Shown: positions 26,901 to 39,081, numbered from the stretch's first letter. The stretch: DNA of 64,000 nt from Megaustenia siamemsis (GCA_032433765.1 JAVIAB010000073.1:64932199-64996198); one strand, 5' to 3'. The notes: generated by a model from the letters alone, not told the origin. Made by a program: numbers and translations.

Positions 26901-28893
26901 GACAAGAATGTACATTATAGCAAGAGGATGTTGTTGAGAGGAATTTACATTATAGCAAGAGGATGATGTTGAGAAGAATTTACATTATAGCAAGCGGAGG
27001 TTGTTGAGAGGAATTTACATTATAGCAAGCGGAGGTTGATGACAAGAATGTAAAATTATAGCAAGAGGAGGTTGTTGACTAGAATGTACATTATAGCAAG
27101 AGGAGGTTGTTGACAAGAATCAACATTATAGCAAGCGGAGGTTGATGACAAGAATGTAAAATTATAGCAAGAGGAGGTTGTTGAGAAGAATTTACATTAT
27201 AGCAAGAAGAGGTTGTTGAGAAGAATTTACATTATAGCAAAAAGAGGTTGTAGACAAGAATGTATATTATAGCAAGAAGAGGTTGTTGATAAGAATTTAC
27301 ATTATAGCAAGTGGAGGATGTAGACAAGAATGTATATTATAGAAATTGGAGGTTGTTGACAAGAATGTACATTATAGCAAGAGGACGTTGTAGACAAGAA
27401 TGTACATTATAGCAAGAGGATGTTGTTGAGAGGAATTTACATTATAGCAAGAGGATGATGTTGAGAAGAATTTACATTATAGCAAGCGGAGGTTGTTGAG
27501 AGGAATTTACATTATAGCAAGCGGAGGTTGATGACAAGAATGTAAAATTATAGCAAGAGGAGGTTGTTGACAAGAATGTACATTATAGCAAGAGGAGGTT
27601 GTTGACAAGAATCAACATTATAGCAAGAGGAGGTTGTTGACAAGAATGTATATTATAGCAAGAAGAGGTTGTTGAGAAGAAAATATATTATGGCAAGAGG
27701 AGGTTGTTGACAAGAATTTACATTATAGCAAGAAGAGGTTGTAGACAAGTATGTAATATATAGCAAGAGCAGGTTGTTGACAAGAATTTACATTATAGCA
27801 AGAGGAGGATGTAGACAGGAATGTACATTATAACAACAGTAGGTTGATGACAAAAATGTATAATATAGCAGGAAGAGTTTGTAGACAAGAATGTACATTA
27901 TAGCAAGAGGAGGTTATTGACAAGAATGTGCATTATAGCAAGAGGTGGTTGTTGACAAGAATGTACATTATAGCAAGCGGAGGTTGTTGACAAGAATGTA
28001 CATTATAGCAAGAGGAGATTGTAGACAAGAATGTATATTATAGCAAGAGAAGGAAGTTGACAAGAATTTACATTACAGCAAGAAGTGTTTAGACAAGAAT
28101 ATATATTATAGCTAGAGGAGGTTGTTGAGAAGAATTTACATTATAGCAAAAAGATGTTCTTGACAAGAATTTACATTATAGCAAGAAGAGGTTGTTGACA
28201 AGAATTTACATTATAGCAAGAAGAGGTTGTTGACAAGAATGTTTATTATAGCAAGATGAGGTTGTTGACAAGAATTTACATTATAGCAAGAGGAGGTTGT
28301 TGACACGAATGTAAATTTTAGCAAGCGGAGGTTGTTGACAAGAATGTACATTATAGCAAGCGGAGGTTGTTGACAAGAATGTACATTATAGCAAGCGAAG
28401 GTTGTAGACAAGAATGTACATTATAGCAAGAGGTGGAAGTTGAGAAGAATTTTACATTACAGCAAGAAGAGTTTGTAGACAAGAAGATATATTATAGCAA
28501 GAGGAGGTTGTTGAGAAGAATTTACATTATAGCAAGAGGATGTTGTTGACAAGAATCTACATTATAGCAAGAGGAGGTTGTTGACAAGAATGTATATTAT
28601 AGCAAGAGGAGGTTGTAGACAAGAATGTACATTATATCAAAAGGAGGTTGTAGACAAGAATGTACATTATAGCAAGCGGAGGTTGTTGATAAGAATGTAC
28701 ATTATAGCAAGCGGAGGTTGTTGACAAGAATTTACATTATAGCAAGAAGAGGTTGTAGACAAGAATGTATTTATAGGAAGAAGAGGTTGTTGACAAGAAT
28801 GTACATTATAGCAAGAGGAGGTTGTTGACAAGAATGTATATTATAGCAAGCGGAGGTTGTTGACAAGAATGTACATTATAGCAAGAGGAGGTT
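17919..28893. repeat. 35-bp satellite array, block II
   Basis: Same 35-bp unit as block I, about 313 copies. Higher-order repeats are clear here. A segment containing GGATGTAGACAGGAATGTAC then AACAGTAGGTTGATGAC recurs exactly 840 bp apart (24 units; 24,411 and 25,251) and again near 27,790. A segment with AAGTGTCGGATGTAG recurs 4,342 bp apart (22,474 and 26,816). Variants GGTGGCTGTAGAGAGG and AAATTGGAGGTTG mark further recurrences. This indicates repeated segmental duplication inside the array. Confidence 0.96.
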
Positions 28894-30180
28894 GTGCCCC
28901 ATATAGTTTATCATCCATGGAGGTGGGCGTGGACCTCATAGCTCTTGTCAGGTCTGTGTACTGGGGCAATCCTGTAGAACATGTTTTGAAATCATATTGT
29001 CCAGTGTACAGTGACATAGGCTGGTTGTACCTATTTTGAATTTGGTGAACATGTGATTTCTCATTCTATTGTGGCCAGTGCGTAGGCGATGTATGATGCC
29101 TTGATCCCTTCTTGATAGTTGGTGGTATCCGTCACTCTCGTTATGCTTTGGGTGTTCTCGTTTCCATTTTTCATGGAACTGACCTTGATGATGTATTTGG
29201 CTTCATCATAACTGAGCGGATGATTCTCTTGTGGTAATCTCCCTCCCTCTTTGGCTACATTGTGTGCGTGTTCCTTCCCGTGTATATTACAGTGTGATGG
29301 TATGACTACTCTCTGGAAGTTATTGCATAGTTGGTCCAGGTTGTTCTCAAGGCATCTAGTTCATTATTCTTAGGGCTTTTTAGAGCTGATAATACTGACA
29401 GTGCATTAGTTAGAATCATCAATTTATTGTGCATGTTATTTTTGTGTTGAGTAGCCAATATTGCGGCATCTCTGATGGCCTCAGTTTCTGCTTTAAAGTT
29501 GTTTGAGAATTTCCCAGTAGCTATAGACTTGGTGATCTCGTCCTGATTATTCAGCGTCAAGAACACACCCCCCCTCCCCCTCCCCCCCAACCCCGCAATT
29601 TCTGGTGGTATTTGTAGCAGAGCCATCTGTGTATATGTGGGACCAAGAGTCCTGTGGTAGGTATCGTGTATGTGTTTTTCTGCTACGTGTTTTCTTTCTG
29701 TGTCTGATTGGGTGCCTTTTTTCATTATTCCTGCTATATTTTCCTTAAGTTCTGGTGTTTTATGCTTTCCATGAGGAGAGATATCAGATGGGCCCAAGGT
29801 TTCGATATTGTTTGGGAAAGTACTGGGTCTCCAGTAGTTAGTTCATTGGCAATTGCAGTGAAGTTGCTCCTCTTTAGTCGTACAATTCCGGAACTAGATA
29901 TTCTTTGGTGCATGGGGTGGCTAAGGAGCCTTGTATATTTCTCCGCTTGTTGCAATACTGTAGTGACCCGTCTGTCATCTAAGGGTTGTAAACCTGTTAC
30001 TGTTTCTAGAGTTTTGATAGGTGTAGATTTCATACAACAGTGATGATACGGGCAGCTTGGTTCTGTGTTCTGTTAATTTTGCTATGGTGTGATTTGTAAG
30101 AGATAGGCCAGGCTGTGACTCAATACTCTAGGACTGGTCGTACTCTTCCTACGTATATTCTTTTCAAAATATAAATGCAC
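28894..30180 (-). pseudogene. LINE RNase H fragment, copy 1 (frameshifted)
   Basis: Minus-strand remnant of a non-LTR retrotransposon: end of the RT region (YVGRVRPVLEY near 30,150), then an RNase H domain with IYTQMALL in place of the first Asp region because of frame loss, and a C-terminal cysteine motif. It is broken into several frames, while copy 2 reads as one frame. All six length differences from copy 2 are one-base changes in G or C runs (for example GGGG/GGGGG near 28,964, CAGG/CAGGG near 29,338, CAAGG/CAAGGG near 29,796). No poly(A) tail or target duplication; both edges abut satellite units. Confidence 0.88.
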
Positions 30181-32342
30181 GAATTTACATTATAGCAAGA
30201 GGAGGTTGTAGACAAGAATGTACATTATAGCAAGAGGAGGTTGTAGACAAGAATGTGCATTATACCAAGCGGAGGTTGTAGACAAGAATGTGCATTATAG
30301 CAAGCGTAGGTTGTAGACAAGAATGTACATTATAGCAAGAAGAGGTTGTAGACAAGAATGTACATTATAGCAAGAGGAGGTTGTTGACAAGAATATACAT
30401 TATAGCAAGAGGAGGTTGTAGACAAGAATGTACATTATAGCTAGAGGAGGTTGTAGACAGGAATGTACATTATAGCAAGAGGAGGTTGTAGACAAGATTG
30501 TACATTATAACAAGAGGAGGTTGTTGACAAGAATGTACACTATAGCTAGAGAAGGTTTTAGACAAGAATGTACATTATAGCAAGAGAAGGTTTTAGACAA
30601 GAATGTACATTATAGCTAGAGAAGGTTTTAGACAAGAATGTACATTATAGCTAGAGAAGGTTTTAGACAAGAATGTACATTATAGCTAGAGAAGGTTTTA
30701 GACAAGAATGTACATTTTAGCTAGAGGAGGTTGTAGACAAGAATGTACATTATAGCTAGAGGAGGTTTTAGACAAGAATGTAGATTATAGCTAGAGGAGG
30801 TTGTAGACAAGAATGTAGATTATAGCTAGAGGAGGTTGTAGACAAGAATGTACATTATAGCTAGAGGAGGTTGTATACAAGAATGTACATTATAGCTAGA
30901 GGATGTTGTAGACAAGAATGTACATTATAGCTAGAGGAGGTTGTAGACAAGAATGTACATTATAGCTAGAGGAGGTTGTAGACAATAATGTACATTATAG
31001 CAAGAGGAGGTTGTAGACAAGAATGTACATTATAGCTAGAGGAGGTTGTAGACAAGAATGTACATTATAACAAGAGGAGGTTGTTGACAAGAATGTACAC
31101 TATAGCTAGAGAAGGTTTTAGACAAGAATGTACATTATTGCTAGAGAAGGTTTTAGACAAGAATGTACATTATAGCTAAAGAAGGTTTTAGACAAGAATG
31201 TACATTATAGCTAGAGGAGGTTGTAGACCAGAATGGATATTATAGCAAGAAGAGGTTGTTGACAAGAATTTACATTATAGCAAGAAGAGGTTGTAGAGAA
31301 GAATAAATATTATAGCAAGAGTAGGTTGTCGACAAGAATTTACATTATAGCAAGAAGAGGATGTATACAAGAATGTATATTATAGCAATCGGAGGTTGTT
31401 GACAAGAATTTACATTATAGCTAGAGGAAGTTGTAGACAAGAATGTATATTATAGCAAGAAGGGGTTGTTGACAAGAATTTACATTATAGCAAGAAGAGG
31501 TTGTAGAGAAGAATGTATATTATAGCAAGACGAGGTTGTTGACAAGAATTTACATTATAGCAAGAAGAGGATGTATACAAGAATGTATATTATAGCAATC
31601 GGAGGTTGTTGACAAGAATTTACATTATAGCAAGAAGAGGTTGTAGACAAGAATGTATATTATAGCAAGAAGAGGTTGTTGACAAGAATTTACATTATAG
31701 CAAGAAGAGGTTGTAGACAAGAATGTATATTATAGGAAGAAGAGGTTGTTGACAAGAATTTACATTATAGCAAGAGGAGGTTGTAGACAAGAATGTATAT
31801 TATAGGAAGAAGAGGTTGTAGACAAGAATGTATATTATAGCAATCGGAGGTTGTAGACAAGAATGTACATTATAGCAAGAGAAGGTTGTTGAAAATAATT
31901 TACATTATAGCAAGAGGATGTTGTTGAAAAGAATTTACATTATAGCAAGCGGAGGTTGTTGATAAGAATTTACATTATAGCAAGAGGAGGATGTATACAA
32001 GAATGTACATTATAGCAAGCGGAGGTAGTAGAAAAGAATGTACATTATAGCAAGAGGAGGAAGTTGACAAGAATATACATTACAGCAAGATGAGGTTGTA
32101 GACAAGAATGTATATTATAGCAAGAGGAGGTTGTTGAGAAGAATATACATTATAGCAAGAAGAGGTTGTAGACAGGAATATACATTATAGCAAGAGGAGG
32201 TTTTAGACAAGAATGTACATTATAGCAAGAGGAGGTTGTAGACAAGAATGTACATTATAGCAAGAGGAGGTTGTTGACAAGAATGTATATTATAGCAAGC
32301 GGAGGTTGTTGACAAGAATGTACATTATAGCAAGAGGAGGTT
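30181..32342. repeat. 35-bp satellite array, block III
   Basis: About 62 units. This block has its own dominant variants, GCTAGAGGAGGTTGTAGAC and GCTAGAGAAGGTTTTAGAC, which I do not see in blocks I and II, so it evolved locally. It is duplicated in block IV. Confidence 0.95.
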
Positions 32343-33633
32343 GTGCCCCATATAGTTTATCATCCATGGAGGTGGGCGTGGACCTCATAGCTCTTCTCAG
32401 GTCTGTGTACTGGGGGCAATCCTGTAGAACATGTTTTGAAATCATATTGTCCAGTGTACAGTGACATAGGCTGGTTGTACCTATTTTGAATTTGGTGAAC
32501 ATGTGATTTCTCATTCTATTGTGGCCAGTGCGTAGGCGATGTATGATGCCTTGATCCCTTCTTGATAGTTGGTGGTATCCGTCACTCTCGTTATGCTTTG
32601 GGTGTTCTCGTTTCCATTTTTCATGGAACTGACCCTTGATGATGTATTTGGCTTCATCATAACTGAGCGGATGATTCTCTTGTGGTAATCTCCCTCCCTC
32701 TTTGGCTACATTGTGTGCGTGTTCCTTCCCGTGTATATTACAGTGTGATGGTATGACTACTCTCTGGAAGTTATTGCATAGTTGGTCCAGGGTTGTTCTC
32801 AAGGCATCTAGTTCATTATTCTTAGGGCTTTTTAGAGCTGATAATACTGACAGTGCATTAGTTAGAATCATCAATTTATTGTGCATGTTATTTTTGTGTT
32901 GAGTAGCCAATATTGCGGCATCTCTGATGGCCTCAGTTTCTGCTTTAAAGTTGTTTGAGAATTTCCCAGTAGCTATAGACTTGGTGATCTCGTCCTGATT
33001 ATTCAGCGTCAAGAACACACCCCCCTCCCCCTCCCCCCCAACCCCGCAATTTCTGGTGGTATTTGTAGCAGAGCCATCTGTGTATATGTGGGACCAAGAG
33101 TCCTGTGGGTAGGTATCGTGTATGTGTTTTTCTGCTACGTGTTTTCTTTCTGTGTCTGATTGGGTGCCTTTTTTCATTATTCCTGCTATATTTTCCTTAA
33201 GTTCTGGTGTTTTATGCTTTCCATGAGGAGAGATATCAGATGGGCCCAAGGGTTTCGATATTGTTTGGGAAAGTACTGGGTCTCCAGTAGTTAGTTCATT
33301 GGCAATTGCAGTGAAGTTGCTCCTCTTTAGTCGTACAATTCCGGAACTAGATATTCTTTGGTGCATGGGGTGGCTAAGGAGCCTTGTATATTTCTCCGCT
33401 TGTTGCAATACTGTAGTGACCCGTCTGTCATCTAAGGGTTGTAAACCTGTTACTGTTTCTAGAGTTTTGATAGGTGTAGATTTCATACAACAGTGATGAT
33501 ACGGGCAGCTTGGTTCTGTGTTCTGTTAATTTTGCTTTGGTGTGATTTGTAAGAGATAGGCCAGGCTGTGACTCAATACTCTAGGACTGGTCGTACTCTT
33601 CCTACGTATATTCTTTTCAAAATATAAATGCAC
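32343..33633 (-). pseudogene. LINE RNase H fragment, copy 2 (open frame)
   Basis: A single minus-strand frame (33,486 to 32,290) of 398 codons, the last 18 or so being satellite. Order: RT thumb-like region, RNase H domain with first catalytic Asp in IYTDGSAT (about residue 140) and Glu in KAETEAIRDA, then a terminal Cys/His cluster (CHCTLDNMISKHVLQDC). The third acidic position reads LTNALSVL (Asp to Asn) and the fourth GKEHAHNVAKEG, where an Asp is usual, so the nuclease is probably dead. It is a 5'- and 3'-truncated piece of an I/R1/Jockey-like LINE, not a host gene, despite its open frame. Confidence 0.88.
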
Positions 33634-35765
33634 GAATTTACATTATAGCAAGAGGAGGTTGTAGACAAGAATGTACATTATAGCAAGAGGAGGTTGTAGA
33701 CAAGAATGTGCATTATACCAAGCGGAGGTTGTAGACAAGAATGTGCATTATAGCAAGCGTAGGTTGTAGACAAGAATGTACATTATAGCAAGAAGAGGTT
33801 GTAGACAAGAATGTACATTATAGCAAGAGGAGGTTGTTGACAAGAATATACATTATAGCAAGAGGAGGTTGTAGACAAGAATGTACATTATAGCTAGAGG
33901 AGGTTGTAGACAGGAATGTACATTATAGCAAGAGGAGGTTGTAGACAAGATTGTACATTATAACAAGAGGAGGTTGTTGACAAGAATGTACACTATAGCT
34001 AGAGAAGGTTTTAGACAAGAATGTACATTATAGCTAGAGAAGGTTTTAGACAAGAATGTACATTATAGCTAGAGAAGGTTTTAGACAAGAATGTACATTA
34101 TAGCTAGAGAAGGTTTTAGACAAGAATGTACATTATAGCTAGAGAAGGTTTTAGACAAGAATGTACATTTTAGCTAGAGGAGGTTGTAGACAAGAATGTA
34201 CATTATAACTAGAGGAGGTTTTAGACAAGAATGTAGATTATAGCTAGAGGAGGTTGTAGACAAGAATGTAGATTATAGCTAGAGGAGGTTGTAGACAAGA
34301 ATGTACATTATAGCTAGAGGAGGTTGTAGACAAGAATGTACATTATAGCTAGAGGATGTTGTAGACAAGAATGTACATTATAGCTAGAGGAGGTTGTAGA
34401 CAAGAATGTACATTATAGCTAGAGGAGGTTGTAGACAATAATGTACATTATAGCAAGAGGAGGTTGTAGACAAGAATGTACATTATAGCTAGAGGAGGTT
34501 GTAGACAAGAATGTACATTATAACAAGAGGAGGTTGTTGACAAGAATGTACACTATAGCTAGAGAAGGTTTTAGACAAGAACGTACATTATTGCTAGAGA
34601 AGGTTTTAGACAAGAATGTACATTATAGCTAAAGAAGGTTTTAGACAAGAATGTACATTATAGCTAGAGGAGGTTGTAGACCAGAATGGATATTATAGCA
34701 AGAAGAGGTTGCTGACAAGAATTTACATTATAGCAAGAAGAGGTTGTAGAGAAGAATAAATATTATAGCAAGAGTAGGTTGTCGACAAGAATTTACATTA
34801 TAGCAAGAAGAGGATGTATACAAGAATGTATATTATAGCAATCGGAGGTTGTTGACAAGAATTTACATTATAGCTAGAGGAAGTTGTAGACAAGAATGTA
34901 TATTATAGCAAGAAGGGGTTGTTGACAAGAATTTACATTATAGCAAGAAGAGGTTGTAGAGAAGAATGTATATTATAGCAAGACGAGGTTGTTGACAAGA
35001 ATTTACATTATAGCAAGAAGAGGATGTATACAAGAATGTATATTATAGCAATCGGAGGTTGTTGACAAGAATTTACATTATAGCAAGAAGAGGTTGTAGA
35101 CAAGAATGTATATTATAGGAAGAAGAGGTTGTTGACAAGAATTTACATTATAGCAAGAAGAGGTTGTAGACAAGAATGTATATTATAGGAAGAAGAGGTT
35201 GTTGACAAGAATTTACATTATAGCAAGAAGAGGTTGTAGACAAGAATGTATATTATAGGAAGAAGAGGTTGTAGACAAGAATGTATATTATAGCAATCGG
35301 AGGTTGTAGACAAGAATGTACATTATAGCAAGAGAAGGTTGTTGAAAATAATTTACATTATAGCAAGAGGATGTTGTTGAAAAGAATTTACATTATAGCA
35401 AGCGGAGGTTGTTGATAAGAATTTACATTATAGCAAGAGGAGGATGTATACAAGAATGTACATTATAGCAAGCGGAGGTAGTAGAAAAGAATGTACATTA
35501 TAGCAAGAGGAGGAAGTTGACAAGAATATACATTACAGCAAGATGAGGTTGTAGACAAGAATGTATATTATAGCAAGAGGAGGTTGTTGAGAAGAATATA
35601 CATTATAGCAAGAAGAGGTTGTAGACAGGAATATACATTATAGCAAGAGGAGGTTTTAGACAAGAATGTACATAATAGCAAGAGGAGGTTGTAGACAAGA
35701 ATGTACATTATATCAAGATGAGGTTGTTGACAACAATTTACATTGTAGCAAGAGGAAGTTGTTGA
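33634..35765. repeat. 35-bp satellite array, block IV
   Basis: Copy of block III through the tandem duplication, about 61 units. Its last units decay (ATTATATCAAGATGAGG, then CATTGTAGCAAGAGGAAG) and the array stops at GTTGTTGAATGACAATAACG. A minus-strand open frame crossing this border into unique sequence is not credible as a gene. Confidence 0.94.
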
Positions 35766-36924
35766 ATGACAATAACGATTGAAAAATGGGAATGAGGTCA
35801 AAAGTGGAATAACACTTGTTGTACGTGTTTCTAGCATCTGTTGCATGTTTTTCTGTGGATGCATGGAATAAAATGAACACTTTAAAAATATTTTTTTTGG
35901 ATAAATGTGATAAAAATTAACACCTGTTTTTAGTGCTACTAAAATGTAGAATAATACAAGTTTGGGATACTCTGACCAGTATGACGTTGTTCCAGTGGTT
36001 ATAGAGGCTTTGAAGGTCGTGTGAAAAGTGGGATAAAAGTAAACACGCGTTGCTACTAAAATGTGGGATAAACTGACGTCATTTAAGAGGTTATTGCGTC
36101 TTAAAGTCGTTTGAAAAATGGAATAGGAAGAAAAGTAGATATAGGTGACCTCATTCACACATGTGGATGTGGAGGTCATCCAACTTTTAGCTGAGTGTGT
36201 CATCGTAAAAATGTGGCAGTGGAGACTGCTCGCGGGTGCATATGCCCAATTCAGTAGTAAAGATAAAAGAAACAAAAGCCACGGATTTTTTTGTGACTGT
36301 GCAGTGGAGGAATAATTACGTGGAAGTAACAAAGTTGCTTGTAAGGACGATTGTTTATGTCTATTGTTTATGACTATTGGTTATAACTTTATGGGTTACT
36401 CGCGGAATGAAAGAATTATTGATTTATCTGTATTTAACGCGTGAGGAATTGGCCGGTGAGAATAGAAGAATGGGAGATATTTAATCGACGTGTAAATGAG
36501 AGCGGGTATTTATAGAGGTAGAAGAAAAGATATACTTTAAAATAAACGTCTCTGACAATGTATTCTTATTGAAAGTTTAGTAAAATTACGTAAAAACCCA
36601 GTTCTCTAAATACCTACAAAAATCGACAGTACAAAGGTGCTTAAAATACACATGAATACAAATAATAACAGAGACAAAAAGTAAACAAAACACGAGTCAA
36701 ATACATTTTTTTTAACTACTAAAAATATTCAAAACTACCGCACAACACTATTCAGCTCTATAGTCATATATCGCATTGGAATGTCCATGAAGTGAATATT
36801 AAAAGGAAATTTGAAACACTATCTGTCATCATTACAACATCTCTATAAAGAGAAAGGTAAAAGTGTTAATGGCTCAAGTCCACATGTGGCAATAGAGAAA
36901 ATTCAGATTTTTCTTCTGATGTGT

Positions 36925-37690
36925 TCAGAATCCAGTCAGTCTGATACATGTCTCGCAGTGATGGCGGTTGAAGACTAAACACTTAACACGCGGCGAATGT
37001 GATTCCCATTTCAAAAAGATTTTTTCTCGGTGGTTACAGAGTCCGATCCCTTCGATACATGTTTCACACTGGGCGCTGATGAAAAAAATTGAGGTGAACG
37101 TAGGCCAGATGAGCATCTTATCGAGGTTTTCTAATGGAGCAAAACTCTGTAATCTCCGTAGTGAAAATATAAGCAGATGAAAGTGTGGACGTATGGTGGT
37201 CATAACGGGCGAAGGAGAGGTAGAAACTAAATAGAGGTGTGGGCGGATGAAGATATAGAGGATTTTCAAATTATTGGGTATGGGGTTGTCAGTGGGCCGT
37301 GGTCAAATTCAGGGAATAGGCACCGGGCTACAGGGGAGGGTACTCGTAGGCCGAGTCATGTGCTGGATGGTATAAGCTGAGTGAAAACGAAGATCCTGGG
37401 GAGATTTTCATGAGAAATATGTCAGAGTGAAATCGTTGATCTACTGATACCAATAGGTGAGTGTGTTGGACCGGGATGTAACGGTTCAAAAGAGGGCGAC
37501 AGTCAGGGTTGACAGGGGGAACTCGGCGTCGTGTAGAAGTTGGAGTATCTGAGGATGGTTGGGAGCTAAATAGGGACGGGGATTTTGGGTGTGTGGTGGT
37601 CGAGGTGAAACTGCATGTTCGGCACAGTCCGCGCCACATCCTCGATCACGAGGTCAATTATATCTTCAAAAGAGTTCTCGTGGGTGAGGT
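36925..37690 (-). other. Unrecognised minus-strand open frames
   Basis: Two frames (37,639-37,328, 103 codons; 37,269-36,925, 114 codons) read away from the element C ATPase start, the position held by the PC4-like gene in element A. The second contains two CETCI motifs about 40 residues apart (QCETCIEGIGLC and HHCETCIRLTGF), which could be zinc ligands. A third frame upstream starts NSFEDIIDLVIEDVARTVPN. I do not recognise a family; they may be a broken gene of element C or chance. Confidence 0.2.
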
Positions 37691-37909
37691 TTGAGTGAAT
37701 TTGGACTTGCAGTTATTCCCCAAAATCGGATTAGGCACGAGTGCCACCAACTGATTCACCAGGACTTATTGGCACTGTCTGTAGTGCTGCTCAGCATGCG
37801 CAGTAAACTGTATACAGCAACCCGTATATGGCTCTGTTTGTATTGTTGAAAGCCATCCCAAATGTGAAAGATAAGATGAGTGTTTTATAAATGTGTTATA
37901 AAAAATACA

Positions 37910-37910
<1 letters not shown>

Positions 37911-37990
<80 letters not shown>
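37911..37990. repeat. TA microsatellite, 40 repeats
   Basis: An uninterrupted TA run 20 bp upstream of the element C ATPase start. Copy number is prone to sequencing slippage. Confidence 0.95.
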
Positions 37991-37993
<3 letters not shown>

Positions 37994-38009
37994 ATTTTCA
38001 CTACATGAG

Positions 38010-38048
38010 ATGGTTCCGAGAGGGAAACATCTATTCATGACACTCGTT
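38010..38048 (+). pseudogene. Element C packaging ATPase, 5' fragment
   Basis: Thirteen codons from an ATG encode MVPRGKHLFMTLV, which lines up with the first 13 residues of the element A ATPase (MDPRWNHPFTALI). The frame is broken by element A immediately afterwards and continues, in the same phase, at 47,138. The upstream bases CTACATGAG also resemble the CACTTGTGAG leader of A. Short, but start, frame, position and the flanking target duplication all agree. Confidence 0.8.
38043..38048. repeat. Target-site duplication of element A, left
   Basis: CTCGTT immediately before the element terminus AGTAGTGAGG; identical to 47,132-47,137. A 6-bp duplication is the Polinton norm. Confidence 0.95.
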
Positions 38049-38093
38049 AGTAGTGAGGAAGGGGGTTTTGAACATGTTTTATAACATTTTGTC

Positions 38094-38138
38094 ATGGTGC
38101 TTTTTGCACCATACATGCATCGTATTTCGCACGATGCA
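38094..38138. promoter_or_regulatory. Two hairpins near the Polinton terminus
   Basis: ATGGTGC-TTTTT-GCACCAT (38,094-38,112) and TGCATCGT-7nt-ACGATGCA (38,116-38,138), both perfect. They start 45 bp from the element end and are kept in the right TIR (around 47,044-47,088). Their position fits a terminal recognition or replication signal; that role is inferred. Confidence 0.6.
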
Positions 38139-39081
38139 ATCTCAGGTGACCGCTTATCTCTGACCTCGCTTATCGCAGGTGGTCGGGTGGCCTCGTGGGG
38201 GCTTATCTCAAGTGGGGTCTTATCTCAAGTGGGTGAGCGGTGCTTATCTCAAGTGGGTGAGTATCTATTGCTCGCTGGATATGGTCACCAGTGGTTCTAA
38301 AGCTTGTGTGTCAGCGGTTCTAAAACTTGCGCGCTCACGCCGGTTATCTCGTGTGGGGGGTGCCTTTATGGGTCAAATTGTGTTATTAATATCATCATGA
38401 ACCAGGATTGGGGTGGGGAAAGGGTGCCTTTATAGGTCGAGTGTCATCATCATGTGCCAGCATAGGGTTAAAAAGGGGTGCCTTTATTGGTCGAGTGTTA
38501 GTATCATGTGTCCGGATAGGAGTGGTGAAAGGGGGGTGCCTTTATTGGTCGAGTGTGTATTATTAGTATCGTCAGCATCATGTGTGAGGGGATAACAGGA
38601 GGCGACATGTAAAAAAAAATGCTGACAAAGCAATGACGTTGAAGGGGGTATTGATAAGGTAAATACAACTATCTCGCGGGCGTTGCGGGTTGGTCGGCAC
38701 AGGGTGTGTTATTGTAGTATCAGCATATACCAGGTGTAATTATAGCGATTTTTTAGTGACACATCATCATCATGTGCCACCTCGGTCATCATCAGGTGCC
38801 ACCTCGGTCATCATCATGTGCCACCTCGGTCATCAGCATGTGCCACCTCACCGCGGGGGTCGTCGCGGGTCGGCGCGGGGGTCGTCGCGGGTCGGCGCGG
38901 CGGGGGTCGTCGCGGGGCTAGGCGCGGCGGGGGTCGGCGCGGCGGGGGTCGTCGCGAATCGGCGCGGGTCGGATCGGGCAACATTATCATGTGTAGTGTG
39001 CTAACATTAAATAGTGACGCGCTCTCTCTCTTTCACATTCACGGTAAAGCAAAACAAAAAGACGCTCTATATATTCATATA

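Larger units (their letters stand above)
28780..35700. repeat. 3.45-kb tandem duplication (LINE fragment plus satellite)
   Basis: The block running from about 28,780 to 32,240 is repeated from about 32,230 to 35,700. The offset is 3,449 bp at the left edge of the LINE fragment and 3,453 bp at its right edge. The satellite following each LINE copy matches unit for unit, including odd variants such as GCTAGAGAAGGTTTTAGAC. Exact outer edges cannot be fixed because they lie in satellite. Confidence 0.9.
35766..38009. other. Unique sequence between satellite and Polintons
   Basis: No convincing gene. About 35,930-36,130 holds two degenerate copies of a segment with CTACTAAAATGT(A/G)GGATAA-like wording. 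36,340-36,900 is featureless and AT-rich. Minus-strand frames at 36,925-37,690 are listed separately. The last ~45 bases lead into the relic ATPase start of element C, so part of this stretch may be decayed element C. Confidence 0.5.

Noticed and set aside
18016..28411. Several 60-66-codon frames reading YNVHSCQQPPLAIMYILVNN
   Set aside because: Translation of the 35-bp unit; the open reading is a property of the repeat.
6625..35765. TTGACA...TATAAT-like words in every satellite unit resembling bacterial promoters
   Set aside because: They are part of the 35-bp consensus in an animal genome and carry no promoter meaning.
35568..36332. Minus-strand 254-codon open frame
   Set aside because: Its C-terminal part is satellite translation and the remainder has no recognisable domain or codon signal.
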